Assembly: GCF_026712205.1 (NCBI RefSeq)
Contig: NZ_JAPPUW010000014.1
Location: 106,062 to 170,061 of the forward strand
Length of the DNA stretch: 64,000 nucleotides
From: Pelomonas aquatica
Lineage (GTDB): Bacteria > Pseudomonadota > Gammaproteobacteria > Burkholderiales > Burkholderiaceae_C
Direction: 5' to 3'
Both the position numbers and the translations under genes were made by a program. The notes below the pieces were generated by a model, which did no database searches, had not been told where the DNA came from, and saw only the letters and a list, made by a program, of their open reading frames with translations. Shown here piece after piece: positions 9,085 through 18,235 of the stretch (positions are counted from its first letter, which is position 1; the number at the start of each line of letters is the position of its first letter).

Positions 9085-10983
9085 ATGAACCAACCCGCGA
9101 TGCAGGGCCTGCGTCTGAACCTGCCTGCCTACGTCAAACACGCCCGGCTGATCGCCTGGGTGGCCGAGATCGCGGCGCTGACCGAGGCGGCCGACGTCTA
9201 CTGGTGCGACGGCAGCACCGACGAATACCAGCGCCTGTGCGACAAGCTCGTCGCCGCCGGTACCTTCAAGAAACTCAACCCCGCGCTGCGCCCCGGCAGC
9301 TATCTGGCCAACTCCGACCCGAGCGATGTCGCCCGCGTCGAGGACCGCACCTTCATCTGCTCCGAGAACAAGGATGACGCCGGCGCCACCAACAACTGGA
9401 TGGCCCCGGCCGAGATGCGCGCGCTGCTGCAGACCGGCGACAAGGCCTTGTTCAAGGGCTGCATGCGCGGCCGCACGCTCTACGTCGTGCCGTTCAGCAT
9501 GGGGCCGCTGGGCTCGCCGATCGCCCACATCGGCGTGGAGCTGAGCGACAGCCCCTACGTCGCCGTCAACATGCGCACGATGACGCGCATGGGCCGCGCG
9601 GTCATCGAGCTGCTCGGCGCGGACGGCGACTTCGTGCCCTGCGTGCACACCGTGGGCGCGCCGCTGGAGGCCGGCCAGGCCGACGTGAGCTGGCCCTGCA
9701 ACACCACCAAGTACATCGTCCACTACCCCGAGACGCGCGAGATCTGGAGCTATGGCTCGGGCTATGGCGGCAATGCGCTGCTGGGCAAGAAGTGCTTCGC
9801 GCTGCGCATCGCGTCCACGATGGGCCGCGACCAGGGCTGGCTGGCCGAGCACATGCTGATCCTGGGCGTCGAGAGCCCGGCGGGCAGGAAGTACCACGTC
9901 GCCGCCGCCTTCCCGAGCGCCTGCGGCAAGACCAATTTCTCGATGCTGGTGCCACCCAAGGGCTTCGAGGGCTGGAAGGTCACGACCATCGGCGACGACA
10001 TCGCCTGGATCAAGCCGGGGGCCGACGGCAGGCTCTACGCGATCAACCCCGAGGCCGGCTATTTCGGCGTCGCGCCGGGCACCAACCACAAGACCAATCC
10101 CAACTGCATGGCCAGCCTGGACCGCGACGTGATCTTCACGAACGTCGCGCTGACCGATGACGGCGACGTCTGGTGGGAAGGCATGGAGGCCGATACGGCC
10201 GACAAGGCCCTGCCCGCCCACCTGATCGACTGGCAGGGCAAGGACTGGACGCCCGCCATCGCGAAGGAGACCGGCGCCAAGGCTGCCCACCCGAACGCAC
10301 GCTTCACGGTGGCCGCGACCAACAACCCGGCGCTGGACACCAACTGGGACAACCCGGCCGGCGTGGCCATCGATGCCTTCATCTTCGGCGGCCGCCGCTC
10401 CACCACGGTGCCGCTGGTGACCGAGGCGCGCAACTGGACCGAAGGCGTCTACATGGCCGCCACGATGGGCTCCGAGACCACCGCCGCCGCGGCCGGCCAG
10501 CAGGGCGTCGTGCGCCGCGACCCGTTCGCGATGCTGCCCTTCATGGGCTACAACATGGCCGACTACTTCCAGCACTGGCTCAGCCTGGGCGCCAAGCTGC
10601 AGGCAGTCTGTGAAAAAACAGGCGCCAAGCTGCCGGCCATCTACTGCGTCAACTGGTTCCGCAAGGGCGCCGACGGCAAGTTCGTCTGGCCCGGCTACGG
10701 TGAGAACATGCGCGTGCTGAAGTGGATGCTGGACCGCATCGACGGCGGCGGCCATGGCGGCGAGCACCTCTTCGGCGTGACGCCCGACTACGCCGACCTG
10801 AACTGGCAGGGCCTGGACTTCAGCGCCGACCAGTTCGACACCGTGACCCGCATCGACGCCGCCGAGTGGCAGGCGGAGATGAAGCTGCACGACGCGCTGT
10901 TCGCCCAGCTCGGCGCCAAGGTGCCGGCCCAGCTGCAGCAGATCAAGGCAGCCATCGAGGCCAGGCTGGCCGAGCTCGGCTGA
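9085..10983 (+). CDS. pckG: Phosphoenolpyruvate carboxykinase, GTP-dependent
   Basis: 632 residues; converts oxaloacetate and GTP to PEP, GDP and CO2, the entry step of gluconeogenesis. The hyper-reactive cysteine lies in FPSACGKTN (Cys280), which is also the kinase P-loop. Other family blocks are [53 protein letters not shown] and [13 protein letters not shown]. The start at 9085 is preferred over ATG 9067 because GGAG lies about 9 bases upstream of 9085. A strong terminator follows at 11005. Length is usual for the GTP family, and unlike the ATP type. Confidence 0.97.
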   Translation: MNQPAMQGLRLNLPAYVKHARLIAWVAEIAALTEAADVYWCDGSTDEYQRLCDKLVAAGTFKKLNPALRPGSYLANSDPSDVARVEDRTFICSENKDDAGATNNWMAPAEMRALLQTGDKALFKGCMRGRTLYVVPFSMGPLGSPIAHIGVELSDSPYVAVNMRTMTRMGRAVIELLGADGDFVPCVHTVGAPLEAGQADVSWPCNTTKYIVHYPETREIWSYGSGYGGNALLGKKCFALRIASTMGRDQGWLAEHMLILGVESPAGRKYHVAAAFPSACGKTNFSMLVPPKGFEGWKVTTIGDDIAWIKPGADGRLYAINPEAGYFGVAPGTNHKTNPNCMASLDRDVIFTNVALTDDGDVWWEGMEADTADKALPAHLIDWQGKDWTPAIAKETGAKAAHPNARFTVAATNNPALDTNWDNPAGVAIDAFIFGGRRSTTVPLVTEARNWTEGVYMAATMGSETTAAAAGQQGVVRRDPFAMLPFMGYNMADYFQHWLSLGAKLQAVCEKTGAKLPAIYCVNWFRKGADGKFVWPGYGENMRVLKWMLDRIDGGGHGGEHLFGVTPDYADLNWQGLDFSADQFDTVTRIDAAEWQAEMKLHDALFAQLGAKVPAQLQQIKAAIEARLAELG

Positions 10984-11004
10984 CCGACCCGGCCGCAATG
11001 CACA

Positions 11005-11029
11005 ACGGGCGCCTCGGGCGCCCGTTTTT
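11005..11029 (+). terminator. Rho-independent terminator of pckG
   Basis: ACGGGCGC (11005-11012), loop CTCGG, GCGCCCGT (11018-11025), then a run of five T including the stem's last base. It lies 22 bases after the pckG stop and is the clearest intrinsic terminator in the window. Confidence 0.92.
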
Positions 11030-11141
11030 CATGCCGGACCGGAACCTGGGACCAGCCGGCTGACTCGACGAGGCGTGGTGCTTTCCGTCACGCGGAGTGA
11101 TCCTGGACCTTTCCGCCCGACCTCCTATTGGACCGCAATCG

Positions 11142-11200
11142 ATGCCATCGATGTCATGTCGCTGCAACACTGGTGTTTACCCAAATGACATCGATAACAT
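11142..11200 (+). promoter_or_regulatory. Pair of LacI-type operators upstream of TonB receptor
   Basis: Two 16-base near-palindromes share the frame ATG-NN-ATCGAT-NN-CAT: ATGCCATCGATGTCAT at 11142-11157 and ATGACATCGATAACAT at 11185-11200. Their centres are 43 bases apart, about four helical turns, so two dimers would face the same side. A central CG in an AT-flanked palindrome is typical of LacI-family operators. They lie 82-140 bases before the receptor start. No LacI-family gene is in the window. Confidence 0.6.
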
Positions 11201-11281
11201 TTGCCGGCAAAGTCCAGCCCATCGAAAGTCGACGACGGCCGCGCCGGTTTTCGGGACGCACAACAACCACCGGAGACATCC

Positions 11282-13813
11282 ATGCCCAGCCCCCATGCCG
11301 CGCCGCGCAACGGCGCCCGCGCCTTCTTCCGCCCCCAGCTGATCGCCCTGGCTGCCACCGCGCTGTGCGGCGCCGCCTTGGCCCAGGAGGCCGCCAAACC
11401 CGCGACCAAGCCGGCCGCGGAATCGCCCGAAGTGAAGGAACTCGAAGCCGTCGTCGTCACCGGCACGGCACGCCGCGAAGGCGTGCGCAAGCTCGAGGCC
11501 GGCTTCTCGATCACGACCGCCACCGAGGAGCAGATCAAGCAGGCCGCGCCCACCAGCACGGCCGACATCCTGAAGACCGTGCCCGGCGTCTTCGTCGAGA
11601 CCTCGGGCGGCCAGGCCGGCGCCAACATCCGCGTGCGCGGCTTCCCGACGCCGGGCGACGGCCCCTACTCGACCTTCCAGCTCAACGGCGCGCCGCTCTA
11701 CCACCTGCCCACGCTGAGCTTCTTCGAGCACTCGCAGCTCTTCCGGCTGGACGACACCATCGACCGCATGGAAGTGCTGCGCGGCGGCCCCAGCCCCATC
11801 TTCGGCAGCGGCCAGCCCGGCGTGACGGTCAACTTCATCCAGAAGGACGGCCGCAGCCCCGAGGGCAGCCTGCGCGTGACCACCGGCACCGGCAGCCTGA
11901 AGCGCGTGGACGGCGTCTACGCCGGCCCGCTGTCCGACAAATGGACCGTGATGGTCGGCGGCTTCTGGCGCCAGAGCCAGGGCCTGCGCGACACCCAGTT
12001 CCCGGCCGACGACGGCGGCCAGCTCAGCCTGGTGCTGAACCGCAAGCTCGACGACGGCAACCTGCAGCTCTACGCCCGCGCGCTGAACGACCGCAACGCC
12101 TTCTACACGGCCATCCCGGTGGTCGGCAGCGCCGACGGCAAGGGCGTGTCCAGCTACCCGGGCTTCGACGCCAGCACGGCCTACTTCTACGGCAACGAGC
12201 TGCGCAACATCGTGCTGGAGACCGGCCGAGCGACCGGCCGCACCCTGCCCAATGGCCAGCCCGAGATCCTGCGCAGCACCGTCACCAAGGACCTGGCCGA
12301 CGGCCGCGGCGCCACCGTGCAGACCTATGGCGCCAACCTCGACACCCGGCTCGGCGACTGGACGCTGACCAACAAGCTCGGCCACACCAGCGGCGACGTG
12401 CCGACCTACGCGCTGTTCTCCGGCGCCAACCCGCAGACCCTGGGCAGCTACATCGCCTCGCAGGTCAGCGCGGCCAACAGCCCCGCCGTGACCGCGGCCG
12501 CCGGCAAGGCCGCCACCACCGGCACGGCCGCCTACACCAACGGCGGCGGCGCCATCACCAACATGGCCATGCCCGTCATCGTCAACGGCATGTGGGCGGT
12601 GGACAAGACGCTGCGCTCGACGACCAACGAGACCCGCCTGTCCAGGGAGATCGCGCCCGGCAACAACCTGACCCTGGGCCTCTACCTGGCCGGCTACAGC
12701 TCGCACGACGTCTGGACCCTGGGCCAGGCCCAGCTGATGACGGTGCAGCCCCACGCCCGCCTGATCGACGTGGTGCTGGACAACGGCGTCAAGGCCTCGC
12801 GCAACGGCTACGTCACGCCGCCGTTCTCCTACAACCTCGATGCCAGCTACAGCGGCGACACGCGCGCCTTCTTCGTCGCCGACGAGTGGCAGCTGACCCA
12901 GGCGCTGCGCGTGGACCTGGGCGCGCGCCGCGAGACCCAGCACATCACCGGCACCATCGCCAACGTCAGCAACGGCGACCTGGATAACGACCCGACGACC
13001 CTCTACAACAACAACCTCGCCTACTTCAACGGCACGAACACGCTGATCGACAGCAAGCTCAGCCGCAGCTCCTTCACGGCCGGCGCCAACTACGCCTTCA
13101 GCCGCGATCTCAGCGCCTTCGTGCGCGTGAACAAGGGCCACCGCATGCCCGACTTCGACGTGCTGCGCGGCCGCGGCGCCAACGAGGCCAAGGACCCGGT
13201 CGAGGACATCACGCAGTACGAGATCGGCCTGAAGACCGCGACCAAGCTCTACAGCGCCTTCCTGACCGCGTATTCGAACCAGCTGACCAACTCGCAGACC
13301 CAGCAGTTCACCAATGCCGGCAACGTCGTGCTGCGCCCGAACAGCAAGGCCACCGGCCTGGAGTTCGAGCTGGCGCTGCGCCCCGGCTACGGCTTCGAGA
13401 TCGCCGCGACGGGCAACTTCCAGGACGCCAAGTACCAGGACTTCCAGCAGTACAGCGGCAACCGCGTCGAGCGCGCCCCGAAGTTCCAGGCCCGCCTGAC
13501 CCCGAGCTGGCAGACGCAGACGGCCTATGGCCAGCTGCGCACCTTCGCGACCTTCAGCCAGGTCGGCGAGCGCTTCGCGGACCAGACCAACACGCTGAAG
13601 CTGCCGGCCTACCAGACCCTCGACGCGGGCGCGGTGTTCACGATGGACAACGGCCTGGAGATCCGCCTGACCGGGACCAACCTGACCAACAAGGTCGGGC
13701 TGACGGAAGGCAATTTCCGCGTGCCGGGGCAGGGCGTCGGGCAGGACGGGGTGTTCCTGGCGCGGCCGCTGTTTGGGCGGGCTTACGAGTTGAGCGTGGG
13801 CTTCCAGTTCTGA
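11282..13813 (+). CDS. TonB-dependent outer-membrane receptor, probably for sugar uptake
   Basis: 843 residues from the ATG at 11282, which has GGAGA 6 bases upstream; an in-frame ATG at 11201 would lack a signal peptide. Signal peptide ends near ALAQE. The TonB box candidate is LEAVVVTG. The plug follows (STADILKTVPGVFVETSGG, RVRGF, ID-RMEVLRGGPSPIFGSG), then a long 22-strand barrel ending in the terminal Phe typical of Bam substrates. Domain models would call it a siderophore receptor. However, it sits before an MFS transporter and a trehalase and behind LacI-type operators, so I infer trehalose or a related oligosaccharide as cargo. Confidence 0.85.
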   Translation: MPSPHAAPRNGARAFFRPQLIALAATALCGAALAQEAAKPATKPAAESPEVKELEAVVVTGTARREGVRKLEAGFSITTATEEQIKQAAPTSTADILKTVPGVFVETSGGQAGANIRVRGFPTPGDGPYSTFQLNGAPLYHLPTLSFFEHSQLFRLDDTIDRMEVLRGGPSPIFGSGQPGVTVNFIQKDGRSPEGSLRVTTGTGSLKRVDGVYAGPLSDKWTVMVGGFWRQSQGLRDTQFPADDGGQLSLVLNRKLDDGNLQLYARALNDRNAFYTAIPVVGSADGKGVSSYPGFDASTAYFYGNELRNIVLETGRATGRTLPNGQPEILRSTVTKDLADGRGATVQTYGANLDTRLGDWTLTNKLGHTSGDVPTYALFSGANPQTLGSYIASQVSAANSPAVTAAAGKAATTGTAAYTNGGGAITNMAMPVIVNGMWAVDKTLRSTTNETRLSREIAPGNNLTLGLYLAGYSSHDVWTLGQAQLMTVQPHARLIDVVLDNGVKASRNGYVTPPFSYNLDASYSGDTRAFFVADEWQLTQALRVDLGARRETQHITGTIANVSNGDLDNDPTTLYNNNLAYFNGTNTLIDSKLSRSSFTAGANYAFSRDLSAFVRVNKGHRMPDFDVLRGRGANEAKDPVEDITQYEIGLKTATKLYSAFLTAYSNQLTNSQTQQFTNAGNVVLRPNSKATGLEFELALRPGYGFEIAATGNFQDAKYQDFQQYSGNRVERAPKFQARLTPSWQTQTAYGQLRTFATFSQVGERFADQTNTLKLPAYQTLDAGAVFTMDNGLEIRLTGTNLTNKVGLTEGNFRVPGQGVGQDGVFLARPLFGRAYELSVGFQF

Positions 13814-13867
13814 TTCGGATGCTTGCTCGTTGCTTTGTCTTTGTGGCGAGGCCCAGCCGGGATTTCT

Positions 13868-13934
13868 GGCTTGCCGCTTGCAAGCGGCAAGCCCTTCGCC
13901 AGGCACAAGGCAGTCCGCAGTGGACTGCCTTGTG
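13868..13934 (+). repeat. Perfect palindrome and hairpin after the TonB receptor gene
   Basis: A 26-base perfect palindrome (half-site GGCTTGCCGCTTG) occupies 13868-13893. Ten bases later comes a perfect 13-bp stem (CACAAGGCAGTCC, 13904-13916 with 13922-13934; loop GCAGT). Neither has a T-run. They may form a terminator or mRNA-stabilising structure, and they abut the inverted-repeat element at 13947. Confidence 0.7.
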
Positions 13935-13946
13935 TCCGGGCTCAGT

Positions 13947-14459
13947 CCCGGCGGGCGACCTACTTTCTGGCCCGCCAGAAAGTAGGCAAAGAGCGGCCCC
14001 TGCAAAACCGCCCCTTCGGGGTGCCCTGCGATGCTCGGAACCCGGGGCCGCGCCCAACTCACTTCGCTACGCTCCGTTCAAACAAAGGGGCGCGAATTCA
14101 GTTCTTGAAGCTCGCTGCGCTCGCGCCCCGGACTCCTGCGCTTCTCGGCGGTTTAGAAGGGGAGAGCCGAAACAGCCGAACAGCCAACAGCCAAACGCAC
14201 ACGCCCTTCGGTCGTGGCTGTTCCTTCAGCCCCCCTTTGAGCCCGCCGAGGAACGGAAAGCCTTGAGGCCGCGCGCGCAGCGCGCTTCAAGCTCTGACTT
14301 CGCGCAGTTGTCTGAGCGCAGCGTAGCGAAGCGAGTTCTGCGCGAGGCCTCAAGGCTTGAGTACCGCAGGGCAGCCCGCTGCGCAGCAAAGGGCAGGGCG
14401 GTTCGGGGGCGACTCTTTGCCTACTTTCTGGTCGCTCAGAAAGTAGGTCGCCCGCCGGG
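13947..14459. repeat. ~510-bp non-coding element bounded by inverted repeats
   Basis: The left end (13947-13995) and right end (14410-14459) are inverted copies sharing GGCGGGCGACCTACTTTCTG and AGAAAGTAGGCAAAGAG, with the middle few bases differing. Each arm is itself a hairpin (CTACTTTCTGG pairing with CCAGAAAGTAG). A second inverted pair lies inside (14260-14275 with 14341-14356, GCCTTGAGGCC/GGCCTCAAGGC). Codon pattern is poor in all frames and no transposase is present. I judge it a non-autonomous mobile or structured repeat element. It separates the receptor from the MFS gene. Confidence 0.65.
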
Positions 14460-14501
14460 GCGACGTCCCGGCATGGGCCTCGCCAATCACAAGATGCCGG
14501 A

Positions 14502-15737
14502 ATGACAACCCACACCACCTCAGCCGGCGCGCAACGCACCAAGCTCGCCATCATCCTCACCTACATGCTGTTCGGCGCCCTGCTGAACAGCGTCGGCGCC
14601 GTCAATCTGCTCGTCGTTCAGACCCTGGGCGTCGCCCGCCAGGACGCCGCCCTGCTCGACGCCTGGAAGGACCTGCCCATCGCGGTCACGTCCTTCCTCG
14701 TCGCATCGCTGCTTCCAAGACTCGGCCTCAAGCGCGCCATGCTGCTGGCCCTGGCGGCCGTGGGCGCGGCCTGCCTCGCCATGCCGGTGCTGAGCGCCTT
14801 CTGGGCCATCAAGCTGCTGTTCGCCACGCTCGGCGCCGGCTTCGCGCTGGTCAAGGTTTCGGCCTATTCCATGATCGGCCTGGTCACGCAGGACCGCGCC
14901 GGCCACGCCCGCTTCACCAACCTGCTCGAAGGCCTGTTCATGGTCGGCGTGCTGGGCGGCTATCTGTTGTTCAGCCAGGCCGCGCATGCCGAAGGCACGC
15001 ACTGGCTCGGCGTCTATCCGCTGCTCGCCGCCACCGCCGCGGCGGCCTTCGTGCTGCTGCTCGCCAGCCCGCTGGACGAGGGCCCCATCCAGTCGCCCGG
15101 CACGACGCTGCGCGAAGACCTGCTCGCGATGGCGCCGCTGCTGCGCCTGGCCCTGGTCGTCGTCTTCCTGCTGTCGGCCTTCCTCTATGTGCTGATCGAG
15201 CAGGGCATCTCCACCTGGCTGCCCAGCTTCAACAAGGAGGTGCTGCACCTGCCCACCGCGATGAGCGTGGGCCTGGCGGTCATCATGCCGGCCAGCACGG
15301 CGCTGGGCCGGTTGACGAGCGCGGCCGTCATCGGGCGGCTGGGCTGGTTCGCCGTCGTCATCGCCTGCCTCGCCGGCATCGCGGCGCTCATCCTCGTCGC
15401 GCTGCCGCTGGCCGCGCACGCCCGGCCCCTGGGCGACAGCAGCGGCTGGCTCAATGCGCCGCCCGCGGCCTATCTGCTGCCGGCCACCGGCCTGCTGCTG
15501 GCGCCCATCTACCCGGCCATCAACTCGGCCATGCTGAGCGCGCTGCCGCAGCGCCGGCACGCGGCCATGACCGGCCTCATCGTCGTCTTCTCCGCCCTCG
15601 GCGGCACGCTCGGCAGCTTCGTCACCGGCCGCCTCTTCGTCGCCTTCGACGGCAGCACGGCCTTCGGCCTGCTGCTGCTGCCCGTCGCCGTGCTCGCCGT
15701 CTCGCTCAACCGGCTGCGCCGGCATCTCTCGTCATGA
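14502..15737 (+). CDS. MFS transporter, probable disaccharide importer
   Basis: 411 residues with about 12 membrane segments in two halves (for example LTYMLFGALLNSVGAVNLLV, LFATLGAGFALVKVSAYSMIG, LVVVFLLSAFLYVLIEQGIS, AAMTGLIVVFSALGGTLGSF). The fold resembles FucP/TsgA-type sugar transporters, with long loop after TM6. It overlaps the trehalase start by ATGA, which makes trehalose or a similar sugar the likely cargo. It would move the sugar from the periplasm to the cytoplasm, where the trehalase lacks a signal peptide. Substrate is inferred from context only. Confidence 0.82.
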   Translation: MTTHTTSAGAQRTKLAIILTYMLFGALLNSVGAVNLLVVQTLGVARQDAALLDAWKDLPIAVTSFLVASLLPRLGLKRAMLLALAAVGAACLAMPVLSAFWAIKLLFATLGAGFALVKVSAYSMIGLVTQDRAGHARFTNLLEGLFMVGVLGGYLLFSQAAHAEGTHWLGVYPLLAATAAAAFVLLLASPLDEGPIQSPGTTLREDLLAMAPLLRLALVVVFLLSAFLYVLIEQGISTWLPSFNKEVLHLPTAMSVGLAVIMPASTALGRLTSAAVIGRLGWFAVVIACLAGIAALILVALPLAAHARPLGDSSGWLNAPPAAYLLPATGLLLAPIYPAINSAMLSALPQRRHAAMTGLIVVFSALGGTLGSFVTGRLFVAFDGSTAFGLLLLPVAVLAVSLNRLRRHLSS

Positions 15738-17269
15738 CCGTCCCCCTCCCGCGCGCCGCCGAACGCCTGGCCGCCACGCCCTACGAGCTGTACGGCGAAC
15801 TCTTCATCGACGTGCAGATGCAGCGCGTCTTCGGCGACGGCAAGAGCTTTGTCGACGCCCGGCCCAAGGCCGCGCCGGCGCTGATCCGCGCACGCTTCGA
15901 GGCCGAGCGCCGCCAGCCCGGCTTCGCGCTGGCCGACTTCGTGCACGCCCACTTCGTGCTGCCCGGGCACAGCGCCCCGGTCGGCCTGCGCCTGGGCATC
16001 CGCGAGCACATCCGCGCGCTGTGGCCGCTGCTGGTGCGCGAGCACACCCAGGCCCAGGACGGCGACAGCCTGCTCGCGCTGCCCCAGCCCTATGTCGTGC
16101 CCGGCGGGCGCTTCCGCGAGCTCTACTACTGGGACAGCTATTTCACGATGCGCGGCCTCGTCACCGACGGCCGGCGCGACCTGGCCGAGCAGCTGCTCGC
16201 CAACTTCGCCTATCTGCTGGACAGCTACGGCTTCATCCCCAACGCGACGCGCAGCTACATGCTGAGCCGCTCGCAGCCGCCGCTGTTCTTCAAGATGGTC
16301 GAGCTGCTGCACGCCGACGACCCGGCCGCCGGCTTCGCGGGCCACCTCGGCGCGCTGAAGACCGAGCATGCCTTCTGGATGGACGGCGCGGCCGGCCTCG
16401 CGCCCGGCCAGGCCCACCGCCGCGTGCTGCGCACGGCCGATGGCGCGCTGTTGAACCGTTACTGGGACGACCGCTGCACGCCGCGCGAGGAGAGCTGGCG
16501 CGAAGACGTCGAGACGGCCGAGAAGGCCGGCGGCCGGCCGCGCGAGCAGGTCTGGCGCGACCTGCGCGCCGGCGCCGAGAGCGGCTGGGACTTCTCCGGC
16601 CGCTGGTGCACCGACCCGGCCGACATCGCCACCATCGCCACGACGGCCCTCGCGCCCGTCGACCTCAACGCGCTGCTCGCCGGCCTGGAGAACGCCATCG
16701 CGCTGGGCGCCGCGCGCAGCGGCGACACCGCCACGGCCCAGGCCTTCGCGGCCCGCGCCGCCACGCGCCGCGAGCTGCTGCAGACGCGCTTCTGGCGCGC
16801 CGACGCCCGGCACTTCGCCGACCTGAACTGGACCCATGCCGGCGACCCGCGCCCGCTGACGGCCGCCGCGCTGATGCCCCTCTACCTCGGCATGGCCACC
16901 CAGCCCCAGGCCGACGCGATGGCCACCCAGGTGCGCCGGCAGCTGCTCGGCGCCAACGGCCTGCTGTCGACGACCCTCGTCACCGGCCAGCAATGGGACG
17001 CCCCCAACGGCTGGGCCCCGCTGCAGTGGGTGGCCGCGCTCGGCCTGGCCCGCTACGGCCACGCGGAGCTGGCCCGCGACATCGCCGAGCGCTGGTGCGC
17101 CAGCGTCCAGCGCGTCTACCTGGCCACCGGCCGGCTGCTGGAGAAATACGACGTGGCCCGCGACCGCCCCGGCGGCGGCGGCGAGTACGAGACCCAGGAC
17201 GGCTTCGGCTGGACCAATGGCGTCTTCGCGGCCTTCAGGGATGGGCTGCTGAAAACCCCGGCCCCCTGA
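15734..17269 (+). CDS. treF: Alpha,alpha-trehalase (GH37), cytoplasmic
   Basis: 511 residues; hydrolyses trehalose to two glucose. Both trehalase signatures are intact: PGGRFRELYYWDSY at residues 123-136 and QQWDAPNGWAPLQW at 419-432. The GH37 catalytic acids are expected in the DSRP-like/WDFSGRW region (SGWDFSGRWCTDPADI) and near the C-terminus (EKYDV). The N-terminus has no signal peptide, so it acts in the cytoplasm like TreF rather than periplasmic TreA. Translation is coupled to the MFS gene. Symbol given by localisation argument. Confidence 0.93.
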   Translation: MTVPLPRAAERLAATPYELYGELFIDVQMQRVFGDGKSFVDARPKAAPALIRARFEAERRQPGFALADFVHAHFVLPGHSAPVGLRLGIREHIRALWPLLVREHTQAQDGDSLLALPQPYVVPGGRFRELYYWDSYFTMRGLVTDGRRDLAEQLLANFAYLLDSYGFIPNATRSYMLSRSQPPLFFKMVELLHADDPAAGFAGHLGALKTEHAFWMDGAAGLAPGQAHRRVLRTADGALLNRYWDDRCTPREESWREDVETAEKAGGRPREQVWRDLRAGAESGWDFSGRWCTDPADIATIATTALAPVDLNALLAGLENAIALGAARSGDTATAQAFAARAATRRELLQTRFWRADARHFADLNWTHAGDPRPLTAAALMPLYLGMATQPQADAMATQVRRQLLGANGLLSTTLVTGQQWDAPNGWAPLQWVAALGLARYGHAELARDIAERWCASVQRVYLATGRLLEKYDVARDRPGGGGEYETQDGFGWTNGVFAAFRDGLLKTPAP

Positions 17270-17326
17270 GACTCGGGGTTCGCTCCGGCCCGGGCCGCCG
17301 TCCCGCCGGGCTAAGCTGCGCCCGCC

Positions 17327-18010
17327 ATGCCCGCCGCGCCACCCGCAATCAGCCCCGCCGCGTTCGCGCGCTGCCTGCCCTTCGTCGTCTTCATGGCCCT
17401 GCTCGCGCTGCGGGGCTATCTGCCCGGCGGCCTGGGGCTGGACGCCCGCTGGATCTACGGCGCGCAGACCCTCGTCGTCGCCGCGCTGCTGGCCGGCTAC
17501 TGGCGCGGCTACGGCGAACTGGCGCGCCAGAACCTGCCCGACGCGCGCGAGACCGGCTGGGCCGTCGTCGTCGGCATCGCCGTCTTCGCCGCCTGGGTGA
17601 GGCTGGACGCGCCGTGGATGCAGCTCGGCGAGGCCACCGCCAGCTTCGTGCCGCTGGACGCCGACGGGCGGCCCGTCTGGCCGCTGATCGCGCTGCGCAT
17701 GGCCGGCGCGGTCCTGATCGTGCCTGTCATGGAGGAGCTGTTCTGGCGCAGCTTCCTGATGCGCTGGGTGCAGCACCCCGGCTTCGAGCGCGTCGACCCG
17801 CAGACCGTCGGCCTGAAGGCCGTCGTGGTGTCCACCTTCGTCTTCATGCTGGCCCACACGCTGTGGCTGGCCGCCGTCATCGCCGGCCTGGCCTATGCGT
17901 GGCTCTACCGCCGCAGCGGCAAGCTCTGGACGGCCGTCGTCGCGCACGCGGTGACGAACGCGCTGCTCGGCCTGTGGGTCATCTGGACCGGCCGTTGGGA
18001 GTTCTGGTAA
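17327..18010 (+). CDS. CPBP/CAAX-type intramembrane protease (PEP-CTERM-associated type)
   Basis: 227 residues with about six to eight membrane segments. The CPBP catalytic motifs are EELFWRSFLMRW (EExxxR), FVFMLAHTLW and VVAHAVTNALLG. The N-terminal layout (LPFVVFMALLALRG ... RWIYGAQTLVVAALLAGYWRGYGEL) looks like the CAAX-protease-related family found in genomes with exosortase/PEP-CTERM sorting; a PEP-CTERM protein is encoded at 50004 here. The spacer from the trehalase gene is 57 bases, so co-transcription is possible. Substrate is unknown. Confidence 0.82.
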   Translation: MPAAPPAISPAAFARCLPFVVFMALLALRGYLPGGLGLDARWIYGAQTLVVAALLAGYWRGYGELARQNLPDARETGWAVVVGIAVFAAWVRLDAPWMQLGEATASFVPLDADGRPVWPLIALRMAGAVLIVPVMEELFWRSFLMRWVQHPGFERVDPQTVGLKAVVVSTFVFMLAHTLWLAAVIAGLAYAWLYRRSGKLWTAVVAHAVTNALLGLWVIWTGRWEFW

Positions 18011-18235
18011 GGCCCGGGCCGGAGCTTTCCAGATCCCTGAACGCCTCGAAGACACTGCGCCTCGCTGTTCACGCGCGAGGGCTGGCACCCGCGCCTGTCG
18101 CCGGCCGTCTTCGCGACGCGCAGCCACTTCGGCCGCCCGCCTCGGAACTATTCCCGAGGCCGACACGCGCGGCATCGCGCAAGATCGCGGCCATCCCGGC
18201 GTGAGCCCATCCGAACCTCCATCACCCGCCCGCCC

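Noticed and set aside
11177..14062. 961-codon open frame on the minus strand across the TonB receptor gene
   Set aside because: It is the shadow of the real receptor frame. Its composition is Gly/Ala/Val/Arg-rich with no domain. Long open antisense frames are expected at this GC content.
13819..14505. Open frames (plus strand) inside the inverted-repeat element
   Set aside because: They are cut by hairpin arms, have poor codon preference and no similarity to known proteins; judged non-coding.
18011..18235. 225-base gap before the MFS-PlsC gene as an RNA gene
   Set aside because: No tRNA-like cloverleaf, riboswitch motif or terminator is apparent; I see nothing in it.
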